A stretch of 53,787 nt of DNA from contig LLEY01000284.1 of the NCBI GenBank assembly GCA_001414485.1, positions 1 through 53,787 on the forward strand. Reading direction: 5' to 3'. Numbering within the stretch: the first letter of the stretch is position 1; the number at the start of each line of letters is the position of its first letter. This document shows, one piece after another, positions 36,615 through 49,009 of this stretch. Made by a program: the position numbers and the translations under genes. Source of the DNA: Calycina herbarum (lineage: Eukaryota > Ascomycota > Leotiomycetes > Helotiales > Pezizellaceae). The notes beneath the pieces are model-generated. The model was given only the letters and a program-made list of their open reading frames with translations, was not told where the DNA came from and did not search any database.

Positions 36615-38022
36615 TGTGTAGTTGGTGGGAGACACCTGGGGAGATGCCCGGCAGCCGTCTAAAAGAGATGTTCGCAGAATGAATATCCAGATGTGGTTAA
36701 AATGTTGGAGTGATGTACCATAGACGACCAAAGTCAGAAATTAGACCACCGATACCACATGTTCCAATAAATATTCGGCGTTTGGCGTTGTTGACCATAT
36801 GTTGTATTGGCTTCCTCTTCTAGCGGAAAATATATGATGTTAGCTAGCTCTAGCTCCAGCTCCCGGCTCAAGCTAAATTTAATCTTTAAGCTTATTAAGT
36901 CGAAAGTACCCGAGTGAACGGAGAAAAGGAAAAGATTCAAAGAAGTAGCAAAATGAGCCGACACCTACAGTTCCTAAGTGCGCGACACAGAAAGTAGAAT
37001 CTGGCACCTAATCGACCCGGAGCCCTAACCTAATAGCTTGTTTCTGGACATGAGATGAAACTAAAACTAAAATTAGCAAGAGTGTCATCTAGGGACATAA
37101 GACTAGGACCATTATTTCCTAGTTCTTATTTCCAACTGCTCATAGCCAGCCCTAGATCCCAAAACGCATTCAAGCTTTTTCATAATACGGCCCGACCTAT
37201 GTAGATTGGATTAGGTTTTCGAAAAGACATTCATGTTGAGTTTCGTCAACAGAGTAATCTACCACTTACTCACTCTCAGCATTTAGCGATGGGTACTGTC
37301 AAGGACGAGTTAGAACAACCCATTCAAAAGGTCGGAGAGAATAGAAAATAGAGTATAATTCTCCTCTTCATGCCAACCTAGATCATTAAAACAACAAAGC
37401 TCGCAGAAGAATGTTCGGGACGTTCACCAACATCCCCTCCCAATCGCAACATGTGAAACAAGTGCTAGTGCTAATTGAACAAGCTCGGATCTTCCAGAAT
37501 ATTACTCCTTGAAAGCAGTTTCTTCGTAATATGTCTGTACGGCCCGGCCCGGCCCCTCGGGGACTTTTCAAGCGAGCGATCGGATTGTAGAGTAACCCTC
37601 GTAACCTCGTATCGGTCACTCAAACAAACAATTCCCTTTCGTCAACAACTAAATCGCTACCCAAATTTTCAATGCATCTTGGTCGTAATATATCTGTACG
37701 GCCCGTCCCCAGCTCTCAGGTTGTTTCTGGAGAAGCGATGGGAACAAAGAGTAAATCTCGTCTCTCTTCAACAAATCGAAAGTTTTCTCACTTCAACAAG
37801 GAGTAACGAGGAGTTGGTTAGTAAAAACCTCCACCCTACGACCTACTCCTAAGAAATCAACCTCTCCCTTTTTGAATCTCACATAGACTCACAACCCACT
37901 TCTGACTCCTCAAAAACTAACCATCTCCCCCTTCCGACATCTCACACACCTGCTCACAGCCCACCTCTCCAAAACAAACTCTCTCTCTACATCTCTCCCA
38001 CACACCCACCACATCCACCACC
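36615..38022. other. Intergenic region with local duplications
   Basis: No gene was recognised. It contains a diverged ~77-bp duplication (37525-37601 and 37684-37760, both starting CGTAATATRTCTGTACGGCCC) and a pyrimidine-rich tandem array ending at the hydrolase stop codon (37847-38022). Both are listed separately. Confidence 0.55.
37525..37760. repeat. Diverged ~77-bp direct duplication, 159 bp apart
   Basis: Two copies begin CGTAATATGTCTGTACGGCCC (37525) and CGTAATATATCTGTACGGCCC (37684) and both finish in AGTAA-(2-3 nt)-CTCG (about 37591-37601 and 37750-37760). Middle parts are diverged but alignable (AAGCGA-GCGATCGG versus AAGCGATGGG). No function is apparent. Confidence 0.5.
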
Positions 38023-38050
38023 TCAAAAACTAACCCTCTCCCTCTTAACC
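37847..38050. repeat. Degenerate 60-bp tandem array overlapping the hydrolase 3' end
   Basis: Three pyrimidine-rich copies start at 37847, 37907 and 37967 (period 60), and a fourth partial copy starts at about 38020. Each begins TCCTMARAAAYYAACC or a close variant and continues CTCTCCC. The fourth copy is the last ~10 codons plus stop of the alpha/beta hydrolase (minus strand), so the array looks like repeated duplication of the gene's terminal segment into its 3' flank. Confidence 0.6.
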
Positions 38051-39385
38051 TCCCTCAAAAACCCCGCCAAAACCTCAACAACCTTCTCCGGCTGTTCCTG
38101 CTGCACCCAATGTCCAGCACCTTCAACCATAACAACACCTTTAAAATTCGTATACACATTCCCTATATTCTCCAAAGCGCCCGGCTGTGAATGACCCCGA
38201 AGTCAGTATTGCCAATTCGAGAAGTATATCTCACGAACATGCCGAAAGAGGAAAAAAAGAATTTAGAGATCACCTACCTCCTGATAACTCCCCCAATCCT
38301 TCTCGCCCGCAACATACAAAGCCGGCACCTCAATCTTCCTCCCCGCATAAACCTCTAAATCCAGCCCATATTTCTCAGGATCAGTCGCAACACGGTACCA
38401 ATTCAACGCCCCCTGGAACCCTGTTTTTGCCCAGGACGAAGTGTAGACGGAAAGATCTTGATCGCTTAACCATTCATAGCTCGCGAATTTATCCTCCCCC
38501 TCCATAGTTTGTGCAACCGCTTCGCGCATATTGGAGTGGAGGGGCATTGTGTAGTAGGTGGGTAGTTTGGCTAATTCTGTTGCGGACCAGGAGGTTAGGG
38601 GGTGGGGGTTATTTGGTGCCCAGGAGGCGGATTTGAGGTGGAAATAACCGCGGAGGAAGGTGTGGAGGTCGGGGTTGAGCATTTCGCGAGCGGCGGGGGG
38701 TGAGGAGTAGTAGTATTTGTAGTGTTTTCGAGGAGGGTCGAGGGAGGCTAATGCTTTGTGGATGTCTTCTTTTTTGGTTTCGGGAGAGGATGAGGGAGAG
38801 GGGAGGGGAGGGAGGGAGGGAGCACCTTTGAAGGGGTGGGATAGTATTACTACTCTATGTTTTTTGGCTGTTAGCTAACGTAACCTCTTCAGTTCTCCGG
38901 CAAGGAATGGTGACTTACGATTTAAAAACATCACCCCTCATCAATGAACACATCCCCGCGCCCAAACCTCCAAAATCATGGCCTATGATACAAGCCACCT
39001 CCTTGTACCCCAAAGCATTTACCAATATAATCACATCTCTCACTAACCGTGTGAAAGAGAAGGTATTCAGATCTACCTCTTCATAAGAGCCAGTATCCCA
39101 TCCTGTTGTAAACCCGTATCCGCGCTGGTCGAATGCTACTACGTGGTAACCCTCTGCGGCTAGAGGAACCATGATTTTCCGCCATGAGAATGCGAGTTCG
39201 GGGAAGCCGTGGAGGAGGAGGATGAGGGGATAGGAGGGGGAACCGGCGGAGAGGAGGTGGTAGGTTAGGGAGTGGGTTGGGAGGTAGGATTGTGTGATTC
39301 CTTGAGGGAGGGGGAGAGGTGGTGGGGTTGTCATTTTGCTTGTGGTTTTCTGGGAGAGATGAGATGGGCTTTCTTCTGATTTCAT
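38023..39385 (-). CDS. Epoxide-hydrolase-type alpha/beta hydrolase
   Basis: Three exons (39385-38919, 38854-38278, 38184-38023) give 401 residues. Motifs in order: HGFPE (oxyanion-hole region, 'LLLHGFPELAFSWRK'), DQRGYG, the nucleophile elbow GHDFGG with Asp as nucleophile, the acid-bearing VAGEKDWGSYQE, and the catalytic His in GAGHWVQQEQPEKV. This matches soluble epoxide hydrolases, which open epoxides through a covalent Asp ester; a haloalkane-dehalogenase-like activity is less likely. The cytosol is expected, since there is no signal peptide. A Pro/Ser-rich insert (SLPPLPSPSSSPETKK) sits after the first intron in the cap region. Introns are 64 and 93 bp with GT-AG ends. The stop codon lies in a tandem array (37847-38050). 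The start at 39385 is the first ATG; another in-frame ATG is at codon 18. Confidence 0.93.
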
Positions 39386-40647
39386 GAGTAATGTGCGAAA
39401 AGGTCTGGGACAATTACACCTATTCTCTGAGGAGGACCAGAGGTCTAGAAGAATAAAGAACTTGGCTTCTCAGTTCTCGCACAATGCTAGAAGGGGAGGA
39501 GGTGTACGTGAAAGAAGGCTTGGTATTCTTACTGGCTTTATGATGCTCAGATTGGAATTTAAGGTATAGATCTTGAAGCATTTGTCGATCGGTTGAGAGA
39601 TAGATGTGGAAAGCAATACCGTTCAACCAAAGCTGTTCAACCTCGGCATTGTTTGAGGGGGTGGTTGGTGATGTACAAAAGACCAACGTAGCAATATCAC
39701 TAGATAGAGCTGAAAGCTGGCCTCGGGTTCATCTAATTGACACTTCTAGCTGTATATACTTTGTAAAGAAACCCGGAGAAATGTCCAATATCATTTCTTT
39801 GAAATATATTTGATGCTGTCCCAAGGGCTAAGGGGAAGCCGGGATCTCCACAGAAATCTACAGATTTATGTGGCGTCAATGACGTCTCGTGGCTGACTCA
39901 AGAGGTCTAGGCCGTACAGCTATTAGCTCGAGCTTGTTACCGAGTAGCTCTTGGGCAGCTCTGGGTAGCTCAAAAAACGTGTTGATGTGTTGTTAAATTC
40001 ATACGAATTATATTTCTAGATTTATATGTGACTATATCTCTATTCCGGAAATTCCGATATGCTGAATTCCATTGTTGGTGGAGTTGTGGCAGTTGAAACT
40101 TGGGTCTGTTTGGGCGGCAATTGTTTGTTCAGGGACAACTCAGACATACTAAAGGGACTTTGAGAATGTGCTTAGCGTTCAGCTTCTTCCAAGTCCAACG
40201 AGCAAGGTCACCGACACTCATCAAGCTTGAATTTGCCTCTGGTCTTTGAAGAAAAACGTCCTTCCTCTTCATCAACAGCTCTAGATCTCTTGACAACCTG
40301 GAATCGCATTGTGAAAGATCGCCAAATTGCCTTCCGCAAGCAGAGTCCTGGTCAGCCATCACCACCTCATCCTCGCACCAAATCCACAATCTTGACCATC
40401 CAACCAATCCCAAAGCTGCACACAGCAGTGAATGGCACCTCATCCCAGTCAATACCAAGCTCCTCTTCTGGCTCCTCTTCTCGCCAAATCGACTGCGCCG
40501 TCGTCATACCCGTTTCGTTGAAACGGATGTTTGTTGCGAGTTTGTTCTCGACCTTATCAACGCCATCCTCTGCCGATGCGATACTTGTAGCATTCTTGAC
40601 ATAGCCCCTTGTTGGCAAAGGTCGTACCAGACCGCCCAATCTTCGAC
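39386..40647. promoter_or_regulatory. Divergent upstream region (hydrolase and Seg1-like gene)
   Basis: Contains the promoters of the hydrolase (minus) and the Seg1-like gene (plus). Long open frames on both strands at 40129-40640 show no family-like sequence; on the plus strand they probably belong to the leader of the 40648 gene. Clustered GTAGCTC/GCAGCTC words occur near 39920-39972 without obvious meaning. Confidence 0.5.
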
Positions 40648-43600
40648 ATGTTTGGGAACAGAAAGAGAAGAGCGGCTTCCAATCCGGTATGTGCTGTGCT
40701 GTGCCAATTCTAACAAACCGATCTCATGCCACAACTCTCCCCTTTCATCATCGCACCATGCGACAACGCGTCTGTTGGAGCGCATGTACAAGGACAACAT
40801 TTCACAAAATGCTCATGCGCTCAGTCATTGATTATACAAGACAACTGACGATATAAATCTAGCCTCTCAACGGATCAAACGTCAACTCCAATGCAGCTGT
40901 GGCAGCGGCGCAAGCATTTTTGAACAATCGTGCATCGAGTGCTTCATTATCCTCCGCTGCTGCTGCGGCAGCTCTACGATCCAGGCCAACGACTCCCATA
41001 TCTGTGGCAGATGTACAGACCAAGAGGACGATAAGACGAGCCGGTTCGGTCAATTCGACGGGGAGTGCGGGTTCAGGAAGACCTCCTTTGGAACGGAGGG
41101 GAAGTTCTGGCTCCATGTCAGAGAGGACTTTCCGGGATCCATCTCCATCACGGTCATCTCAGCCAGTACCCAGTGCGGCAGATGCGCCGCCAGTTCCTGC
41201 GCTTCCCAAGAATATCCGGCCAGCCATTCCCGAGAAATCACATCGAAGGGCCTCCAGCATGGAACTTTCCCCAGCGCGTATCGCCTCTCCACCGCCCAAC
41301 ACATCCAACGGACGAGGGTCAAGCTTGGGACCTGCTAGAATGGTACCACAAAATGGGAGGGCTGGGCAGAGAGATTCGAGTCTGTCTAGTCTACAAGAGA
41401 GAGGTGGAACACCGTCGCATAGAGGGTCCGTCAATTTTTCTTTGCCAACGAATTCAAGACCTGGGTCACCCATCTTCACACACAGACGGCTAACATCTGC
41501 ACCTCAAAGAGCAAAACCCCCAATGATTACCTCGCCTACTAATAACAGTCTTGTATACGACCCTAACACCAGAAGCTTTCTGCCCCAAGTTGAGGTGTTG
41601 GCTATTGAACAGCGAATGTACGATGCGGCAAATTCACCAGTGAAGAAGAAGAAAAGGATTGCGCCAAAGCAGGCCACGGGAACACACCTAGCAGACAAGA
41701 CAGTGGGGGGAAGACCCAGAGGTACAGCCATAGATGCTATGGAAGCTGCGACTGTACACAAATCGGAACTAATGAGGGCTATCGAGCCATCCGATCGAAC
41801 AATAGAAGCAGAGAATGCGCCAGAAAAGGTCGCAGAAGCACCTAGAAGAAGAAAGAATAAGGTGGTAGTGAGCGATTCTGAAAGCGACCAGGCATCATAT
41901 ATACCAAATTCGTCGGGTAGGGATAGCAACTATACCATTCACGCTCCAACAACAGACAACCGAGATGGTCTGCAACTCGCTAAAAAGCCATCAATTGTGA
42001 GGGAAGACAGAGAGCGGGAGGAAGAGGAAGACGATACCCCAAGAAAGACGCACCAGAATATCCCTAGGCTGGATACAAACACCACACCATACCGGACGAC
42101 TTCTCCACCAACTCTACCAAGGTCAGCTGCGGGGAGGGAGAAAGGAAAGGGCCATGCTTCTCCTGAAGTTTGTGAAGGATCACAGCAAACTATACCACCA
42201 GGCGATTTGAATGCGGTATCGCAAGATAAATTGCTCCCGGCAAATGTGGCAACACCTACCGGAAAAGGAAGCATTCGAGGTGGTAGAGTAAATTCTGTTA
42301 GCCCGGCGCGATCTACACATTTTGCAAATTCCCCATCAGACAACCTACTCATAAAACACCAACCTCCTCCCCGATCGATATCGCCCCGTAAATCTGCATT
42401 AAAGCATGCAGGAGCTGCTCGGGGGTCATCACCACTCGCTTTTGAAACGAACCATGGCAGCATGTCCAACGACAGTCCGGAAGAGCTTTCGGTACCCAGA
42501 AAGAAGGCAAACCGCGTTAGTTTTGATGAAACCAACGTAATTGTTGGACCGGCTGCCCCGTCTGTCACCACGGATTCTCCGGTCGTGCAAAGTCCGCAAA
42601 CGAGACGGTCGTGGTTCAGCATAAGCAGAGGGAAAAAGAAGGAAGCACCCTCATTTGACGACGATGACGATGAGATTATGAAGCCAAGACCAGCTCTACC
42701 TTCTTTTGGGAGTGTGCGAGAGAAGAAACCACAACGAGATATCACCCCAGAGCGACCATTGATCAAACCAACAATGACTGAAGACCATGACACTACTCTT
42801 CCATCTCCACCCCTCACAACACCACCTACCGCTGAAGTTTCTGAAAATCCTCTCGGACAATCGAATGACTTTATAGCTGGCTCAATTCTTGCTCAAGATG
42901 CAGCCATGAAGAATACAGCAAACATATCAAAATCTCGGGAACCATTACCTCCACAGGTCACATCTGTTGAAGGTAATGGATATCTCTCGGATACAAATAG
43001 TAGCATCACCAGCCGAGATGAATTTGAAGATCCAGAAGTAAACACTGGAACCGAGAATGGTAATGGTGACCTTCACCTCGATACCTCCCAACCCACTACA
43101 GACGAGCTTACTGGCAACGAGGACATTGACGAGTCAAAGATTAATGGTGGAGTGCCGGATATTTCTATCACTGGAGCAACTCCCACCATTGAGGCAACAG
43201 AGAAAATGGAAAAATGGCCAGACATGCCAGGGGGGTGGGGTGATGAGCACTCAGATTCCGAACAAGAGGATCCTACAACCAACGTCGAAGATCTCACACC
43301 CGCCACTGTTGGGATTGCCGAACCATCACCAGAGGTCGCCCCGCTCGTCTCGCCCATCATTACAGGATCTAGTTCTCGACACCAGACTGATGCGATCATC
43401 GAAGAGAGTGAGGAATCTGAAGGCGACAGTATTTACAGTGATGCTGCTGAGGACATCTCTGATCTTGATGGAGACGGTTTCATGTCTCTAGATGCTGTAG
43501 TCGAAAGCCCAATTATCCCAAACTCGGGCGCTGAAACTGCTCTCACTACATCACCTGATAGTCCAACCTCAATGGCAATCAAGGAGAGGGCATACCGACA

Positions 43601-45362
43601 GAGCCTGCCTGCAGGCAAAACGGATGAGCAAGGCTGGGAAAAATCCCAAGAATACTGGAAAAGTCTTTCGTCCGATAAGAAGAAACAGCTGGAACTTGAA
43701 GCAGAAGCCGAAAGCACCCCTTCTCCGTCCAAACCGAATAAGAAGAAGACACCCGTGAAGCCGTCTCAATCAGCAACGGTCACAACCCCTCGCCAACCTG
43801 CGCCCAACATCCAAAGGACTTATATGATCGCGCCTGGTACAAAGCATGATCAGCAACCAATTCCGCTACGGTCTTCTATGCGAGCAGCGCCCCAGAATAC
43901 CCCTACCGAAACTCATATTCGAAAATCTATGAGAAGTCCGGGTGCCGCTCGTAGTTCTTTCCGGGAATCTGAACCTACAGAGCAAAGAGGAACTTTGCAG
44001 AAGAAGCATCGTCCAATTTCCCGTGGTACAGATGAATATAAGCCGGATCCTGAGGCCGTCAATGCGATGATGGAAAAATTGACTGCTACGAAAGCGGCGG
44101 CAATCAAGCGTGAATCTGCACCACCAGCGCCTGTTCGACGAAGGGGATCAGCGGATAGTGATAGCAGTTTCAAACGATCCAATAAGGCATCTGCGGAGAT
44201 ACCTCGCTTCAGAAGTTCTATGCGAGGCTCTACGGATCAAGGTCCAGATGGCCGAAAACAATCCCCAATTCCCTCGGGACGCTTTAGTCTTAGATCTATG
44301 TCACCAGGGTCTACAAAGCGTAGGCCATTCAACAGTGGTGGCGTACCTCCAATGCCTTCATCTCCTCAACCTCATATGAGAAACTCGATGCGCAACTCGG
44401 TTGGAGCAGCCCCTACTCTTCGTGGCCCTCCATCTCGTGCTAAATCGCCACTTCGTCTCCCCGGCTTCGGTCGCTCCTCAGCCAAGCCAAATCAAAATCA
44501 AACGAAAAGGTCGGGAAGTAGGTTCGATGATTCAAGCGATGAGGAAGATGTTCGAACCGCGTTCCGTAGTCGCTTCAACGACTCTTCTGATGAAGATGAT
44601 GAGCCTCTACCACCAAGATCAAATGGGATGGCAAAAACGATGCGATCGAACGCCCCAGTTCGTGGGATTCCAAAACGATTTGGCACCGAAGATGGAGATT
44701 CTAGTGACCTCCCTGATTCCGATGACGAGAAACCAACTCCTAAACCTGTTAAGGCTGCTCCGGCTAAGACAACAGATTCCTATGGCGCAACTAGAAAGGA
44801 TGGAACATCTTATGAAGGTGGTGCCTTGGCATTTGGCTCTCTCCGCCGATCAGGTAGTGGGAGGGGAGCTATGAGCCCTGTTGCTGCAAATGGACCGCCG
44901 ACACGACCTGGTAACTCGAGGAGAGGGAGTTTTATGAGTATTCTTCGAAGGAAGAAGGCGGACCCCAATTCTAAAGTTCGCAAGAGCGAGGCTGAGAGTC
45001 CGGCGAGGAGGGACACACCGTTGGAGAGGAGTCGATCTGATCTTGCTACTTTGAAGGCTCTTGAACGACCGACTAGTCCGAAATTACAGAAGAGGAATCC
45101 TTTTGAAAGGGTTGGTAGTGGGACCGTTGCTGAAAATGGAAATAATTGGCCTTTGACTGAACCCCCTAAGATTGGCGGGGAGAACAAGAGACCTGATACC
45201 GCTGGGACTGAGGGGGGGGCTGAGATGGATGATAGACCGGGGTTGGGGAACCGGAGACATACTGCTACGGGACTGGAGGGTGTGGATGTCCTGGGTGTCA
45301 CGGCGGGGAAGAAGAAGAAGAAGTTTGGGGCTTTGAGGAGGATGTTTAGGCTAGATGAGTAG
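40648..45362 (+). CDS. Large disordered protein, Seg1-like eisosome candidate
   Basis: A 39-nt first exon (40648-40686, starting MFGNRKRRAASNP), a 176-bp intron with a GTATGT donor and CTAG acceptor (40687-40862) and a 4.5-kb second exon (40863-45362) give 1512 residues. The protein is almost entirely low-complexity: Ser/Pro/Arg-rich, with an Ala-rich N-terminal helix (SNAAVAAAQAFLNNRASSAS), acidic patches at ~700-880, several SSMRGS/SMRNS-like Arg-Ser motifs at ~1000-1170 and a strongly basic C-terminus (KKKKKFGALRRMFRLDE). The start region and Ala-rich helix resemble filamentous-fungal proteins related to Seg1, the eisosome stability factor at the plasma membrane; the basic tail would suit membrane association. 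The gene is intact and clearly protein-coding; the eisosome assignment is tentative. The ATG at 40648 with splicing was preferred because the GTG at 40899 cannot be a natural start. Confidence 0.75.
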
Positions 45363-46555
45363 AGGGAAGTGTCTGACCTAAGGATTTACCTCTTTGGTTG
45401 GTTGTCGCATGTCACATCGATCAAGATGTAATTTTTTTTGTTTGTTCTATTTGTACATTTGGGGGAAGGGAGGAGGGATGGGTTTTCTGAGTTTTCTTTG
45501 GGGGGAGTTTGGAAATTGAGCATGAACATGGGATATACAAAGAGGGTCTTGGAACTGGGATTGGAGCATACACATGGAAAACCTGGAAAGGGTTGAGGGA
45601 GGGGTTTCTTGCTTGTTTTTTGTTTGAATGAGGATGAGATAGTTTGGTAATGGAGGTGTATATAATCCTGGTTGAAATGTATGTGTAAAAGTTTTCAAGA
45701 TTGTTTTTGATTTGGTGTCGTTTGTGTGTTTCAATTCTTCTAAAACCTAGGTCATATCCTCGAGTTTGTCTTGCTATACTCCCCCTCTAACAAAGGTAGA
45801 CGTGAAGCTAAAATATTATACCTTCTTAGAACGCCAAAAGAAAATCAAACAAAAAAATCAAGGAGATCTACTGGTTACTGATTATTAATTAAGCCTGACA
45901 TTCGAAACTTATGGATTTTAAGGCCGGTGTTTAATTGCAAGTGTATCTACTGTATCCTTTTGGGTTGCGAATCAGGTGATGTGCCGTATAGCCGGCCAGT
46001 GCTTGCCGAGTATCCAACTTGGCATGTAAGGTACTGAATTTCATTTAGCCTTTGAGAAATCCCCTGGGTTTTCATTCATATTGTTACATTAATGTTTGGT
46101 TGGATTGCGTATGCTTTTTTACAATGATTTACTGATTGAGTTACCCGGAAAGATTCTCGGTAGTCAATGAGATCGAGGAGGTTGATGGACGTCCAATTAA
46201 GATGGGATTTTGCCGAATCGCCTCTGGGTCTGGAGAAGTGGGGATGGAGTGGAGTTGTACAGGGCTGGGTTTGATTTTAATTTCTCATCCGCCTAGGGAG
46301 CTCGCCTGGTGGCTCGACGGAGATGTCGAGCTTTTGGAAGGTTGATGGTGATTTGCACATTCCTGTTTTGATGGATTTGCCAGCTGGAAGTGTACTTAAG
46401 GTGGGGTTCTCTTGTTTTTTCTTGTTCTCCTCTCTGCTGGTACCTTTGACATTCTTCTTCCTTTGCAGCTCTTGTGGTTTCGCTACACACAAGTTGAACC
46501 AGGCTTTGATTCTCTTCAACCTTTATCCACATTATTTTGGGATTCGATTGTCAAG
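45363..46555. other. Intergenic region, no gene recognised
   Basis: About 1.2 kb of 3' UTR and spacer DNA upstream of the tannase pseudogene, including AT-rich stretches near 45830-45900. Open frames such as 46136-46345 are not family-like. Confidence 0.55.
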
Positions 46556-48193
46556 ATGAAGGCTTCGTCGTTATCAGTGTTGGCATCCACTGTCACTGCC
46601 GTGAGAGCTGCCAGTCTCGGTAAACTCAGTTACCAATGCTTCCGCCAGAGTTAGCAACAACCACCCAGCAGGAACTTTTGATTTCTGTAATGTAACATAT
46701 ATTTACACCCACACCGGTCATAAGGATACAGTACTGAATACCTTCTGGCTCCCAACACCATCCTCCTTCAAAAAGCGCTATCTTTCCACTGGCGGTGGAC
46801 GACTAGCTATCAGCTCAGGAACTACGACTTCGGGAATGTTGCCAGCGGGTATCATCCACGGTGCTGTGGCTGGGATTACGGATGTGGGTTTGGTGGTTTT
46901 GGGGTGCAGATGGGTGCTAAGATGCTCTTGGCGCCGGGGATACTTAATTGGGAGACTGTGAAGATGTTTGGGTATGAAACGCATCATGAGATGTGTTCTT
47001 TGGGGAATGAGTTGACGAGAAATTACTTTGAGATGGGGGAGGGGAAACTTTATTCTTACTATCAGGGTTGTTCTGAGGGGGGCAGAGAGGAATGGAGTCA
47101 GGTGTAGAGATTTGCGGATGAGTGGGATGGTGCTGTTACTGGGGCTCCTACTTTTCGATTTGCTCAGTAAGCTATTCATCTCTTCATTTTTTCTCATGAG
47201 CTCTTGTCTGGGCGTTGATGTTTCGCCCCCCGGCTTTTCGATTCCCAAAACCTCAGTTCTGACATACTACAGCCAGCAAGTTCAGCACTTGTATTCCGCC
47301 GTCGTTGAACAAACTCTCGGTTATGCACCACCCCCATGTGAACTACAAAAAATCGTCAACGAAACAATTGCTTTTTGCGACCCCCTCGATGGGAAGACTG
47401 ATGGCGTCGTCTCTCGTACCGATCTCTGCAAACTAAAGTTCAACATTAACAGCACAATCGGCCTCCCATATTACTGCCCAAAAACAGGGGCTCCAACAGG
47501 CCCACCAGGTCTACTAAAACGCCAGTCCCACCAATGGCTCCAAAACCCGCCAAAACAGTACCGTTTCCGCTCAAGCAATAGCAGTAGCAAGCAAGATCAT
47601 CGATGGTCTCAAGGACTCCCAAGGCAGACGAGCATATCTCTCCTACCAAGTTGCTGCCTCCTTCGCCGATGCGGCAACAACATACAACGCAGTAACCGGA
47701 AAATGGGAAGTCAGCCCCAGCGGTCTCGGTTCCGAATTCCCAGTTCGCTTCTTACAATTAAAAAACTCCAACACCTTCGCCCCGGGCGAATTCGCAAACG
47801 TAACCTACGATACCCTCCGAGACTGGATGTCAGAAGGTCTCCAAAAATACAACGATACCCTTCAAACGACCTATCCCGACCTAACACCCTTCCAAAAGGC
47901 TGGGGGAAAGGTACTCCATTACTATGAAGAATCCGATGATTCAATTCCCACCGCCTCATCAGTTCGCTACCACGAATCCGTTCGTTCGGTTATGTATCCC
48001 GATTTACCTTTCAATGAAAGTACGAAAGCGATGGGGGAGTGGAAGTTTCGCTAGACAAAAGCAGAATATTTGTGCTTGGCCGTTGAGACCGGTGTGGACG
48101 GTGGATGGGACGCTTATGTCTTGCGAGTATGATCAGGCTTCTATTGATACTTGGTTGTATGAGTTTGATGCTTTTGATGGACCTGTCTATTGA
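46556..48193 (+). pseudogene. Tannase/feruloyl esterase pseudogene
   Basis: A signal peptide (ATG 46556) is followed after a few codons, in another frame, by tannase-family sequence: SVTNAS, PAGTFDFCNVTYIYTH, STGGGRLAISSGT. The family segment continues as VQMGAKMLLAPGILNWETV, YYQGCSEGGREEW (the GCSxGG nucleophile motif) and RFADEWDGAVTGAPTF, then over an intron to VVEQTLGYAPPPCEL and, after another frame change, AYLSYQVAASFADAATTYNA and YHESVRSVMYPDLPF, ending ICAWPLRPVWTVDGT. Lesions seen: loss of the segment between signal peptide and domain; a one-base loss near 46885; TAG at 47105-47107 in place of a codon between V and RFADEW; a frame change near 47520; and loss of the catalytic-His region near 48050. 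A secreted esterase of plant-polyphenol or hydroxycinnamate esters was its ancestral role. It cannot be functional. Confidence 0.88.
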
Positions 48194-49009
48194 GGGTGGG
48201 TTTGGGATGGTGACGGTGGCTTGTTGATATTGTAGTGGAGGTAAAAAGTTTAATTGTTGCTCTTTGAGACTCTTCATCTTATTTGCGAGATATTTTCTGG
48301 TGATCATTGTTAATCTAGAAGGTTTAGATCGATGAAGAAATCGAGTTTGTAAATCTTCTAGACATTCTCCGACAATTCCCGTTTAATTGTCCTAGTCTAA
48401 GGTATTTCGGACAAAGTTTCATGTAGTAGGTCACCGAGAGCAAAGCCCGGGCGTCTTAGTTGAAGATAAATAGTTTTGGGAATAGGATACTTGGGCAAAA
48501 ACTATAAAGGGTGGTTCCCGAGGTTAATCACATGCTATTCACGTAATCCAAAAATGACAGAAGTTAGAGCTCGACTTTACATTCCAGGCGTGGGGTAGGT
48601 TTACAGAAAAGAAACCTGGATCCAGCCACGCCGCGAGACAAGACTCGAGGTCGAGGTCGAGGTCGAGGTCGTTCGTTCCTTGACTTGAATTCGTCTCTCG
48701 ACTCGACCAACCCGAGCATCTTTAGACGAGACTCTCATGGTCGCTCCTTCCCTCCTTCTATAAGACCAACTTGACCCTTGGCCGTTGATCTGTCACATCC
48801 ATAGCAAGAATGGAAGGCACGAGTTCCTGTTATTCAGGTAAAACAGGTCTTGAAAATCTGGTCGCCTAAGTTTCCTTGACTGATGCGAGAAGGTTATGCA
48901 GGAACTGGTGGTGATTTTATTGACTAAAAAGAGAACTTGTCTAACATCAATACTGCATATTCCAGGATGAAACAAGCACGATAAAAGTACACTGTAAGTA
49001 GCCACCCCC
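48194..49009. other. Intergenic region with a TCGAGG microsatellite
   Basis: About 0.8 kb between the tannase pseudogene and the UstYa-family gene (convergent). A 4.5-copy TCGAGG repeat lies at 48646-48672. No gene recognised. Confidence 0.6.
48646..48672. repeat. TCGAGG microsatellite, 4.5 copies
   Basis: Perfect hexanucleotide repeat, not in a coding frame. Of no evident function; likely length-polymorphic. Confidence 0.9.

Noticed and set aside
40129..40640. Possible separate gene on either strand upstream of the Seg1-like gene
   Set aside because: The small first exon at 40648 explains the 5' end of the large gene; the other open frames lack recognisable motifs.
41939..42817. 292-codon minus-strand frame inside the Seg1-like gene
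   Set aside because: Ser/Gly/Val-rich translation typical of the antisense of a Ser/Pro/Arg-rich coding exon; not a family-like protein.
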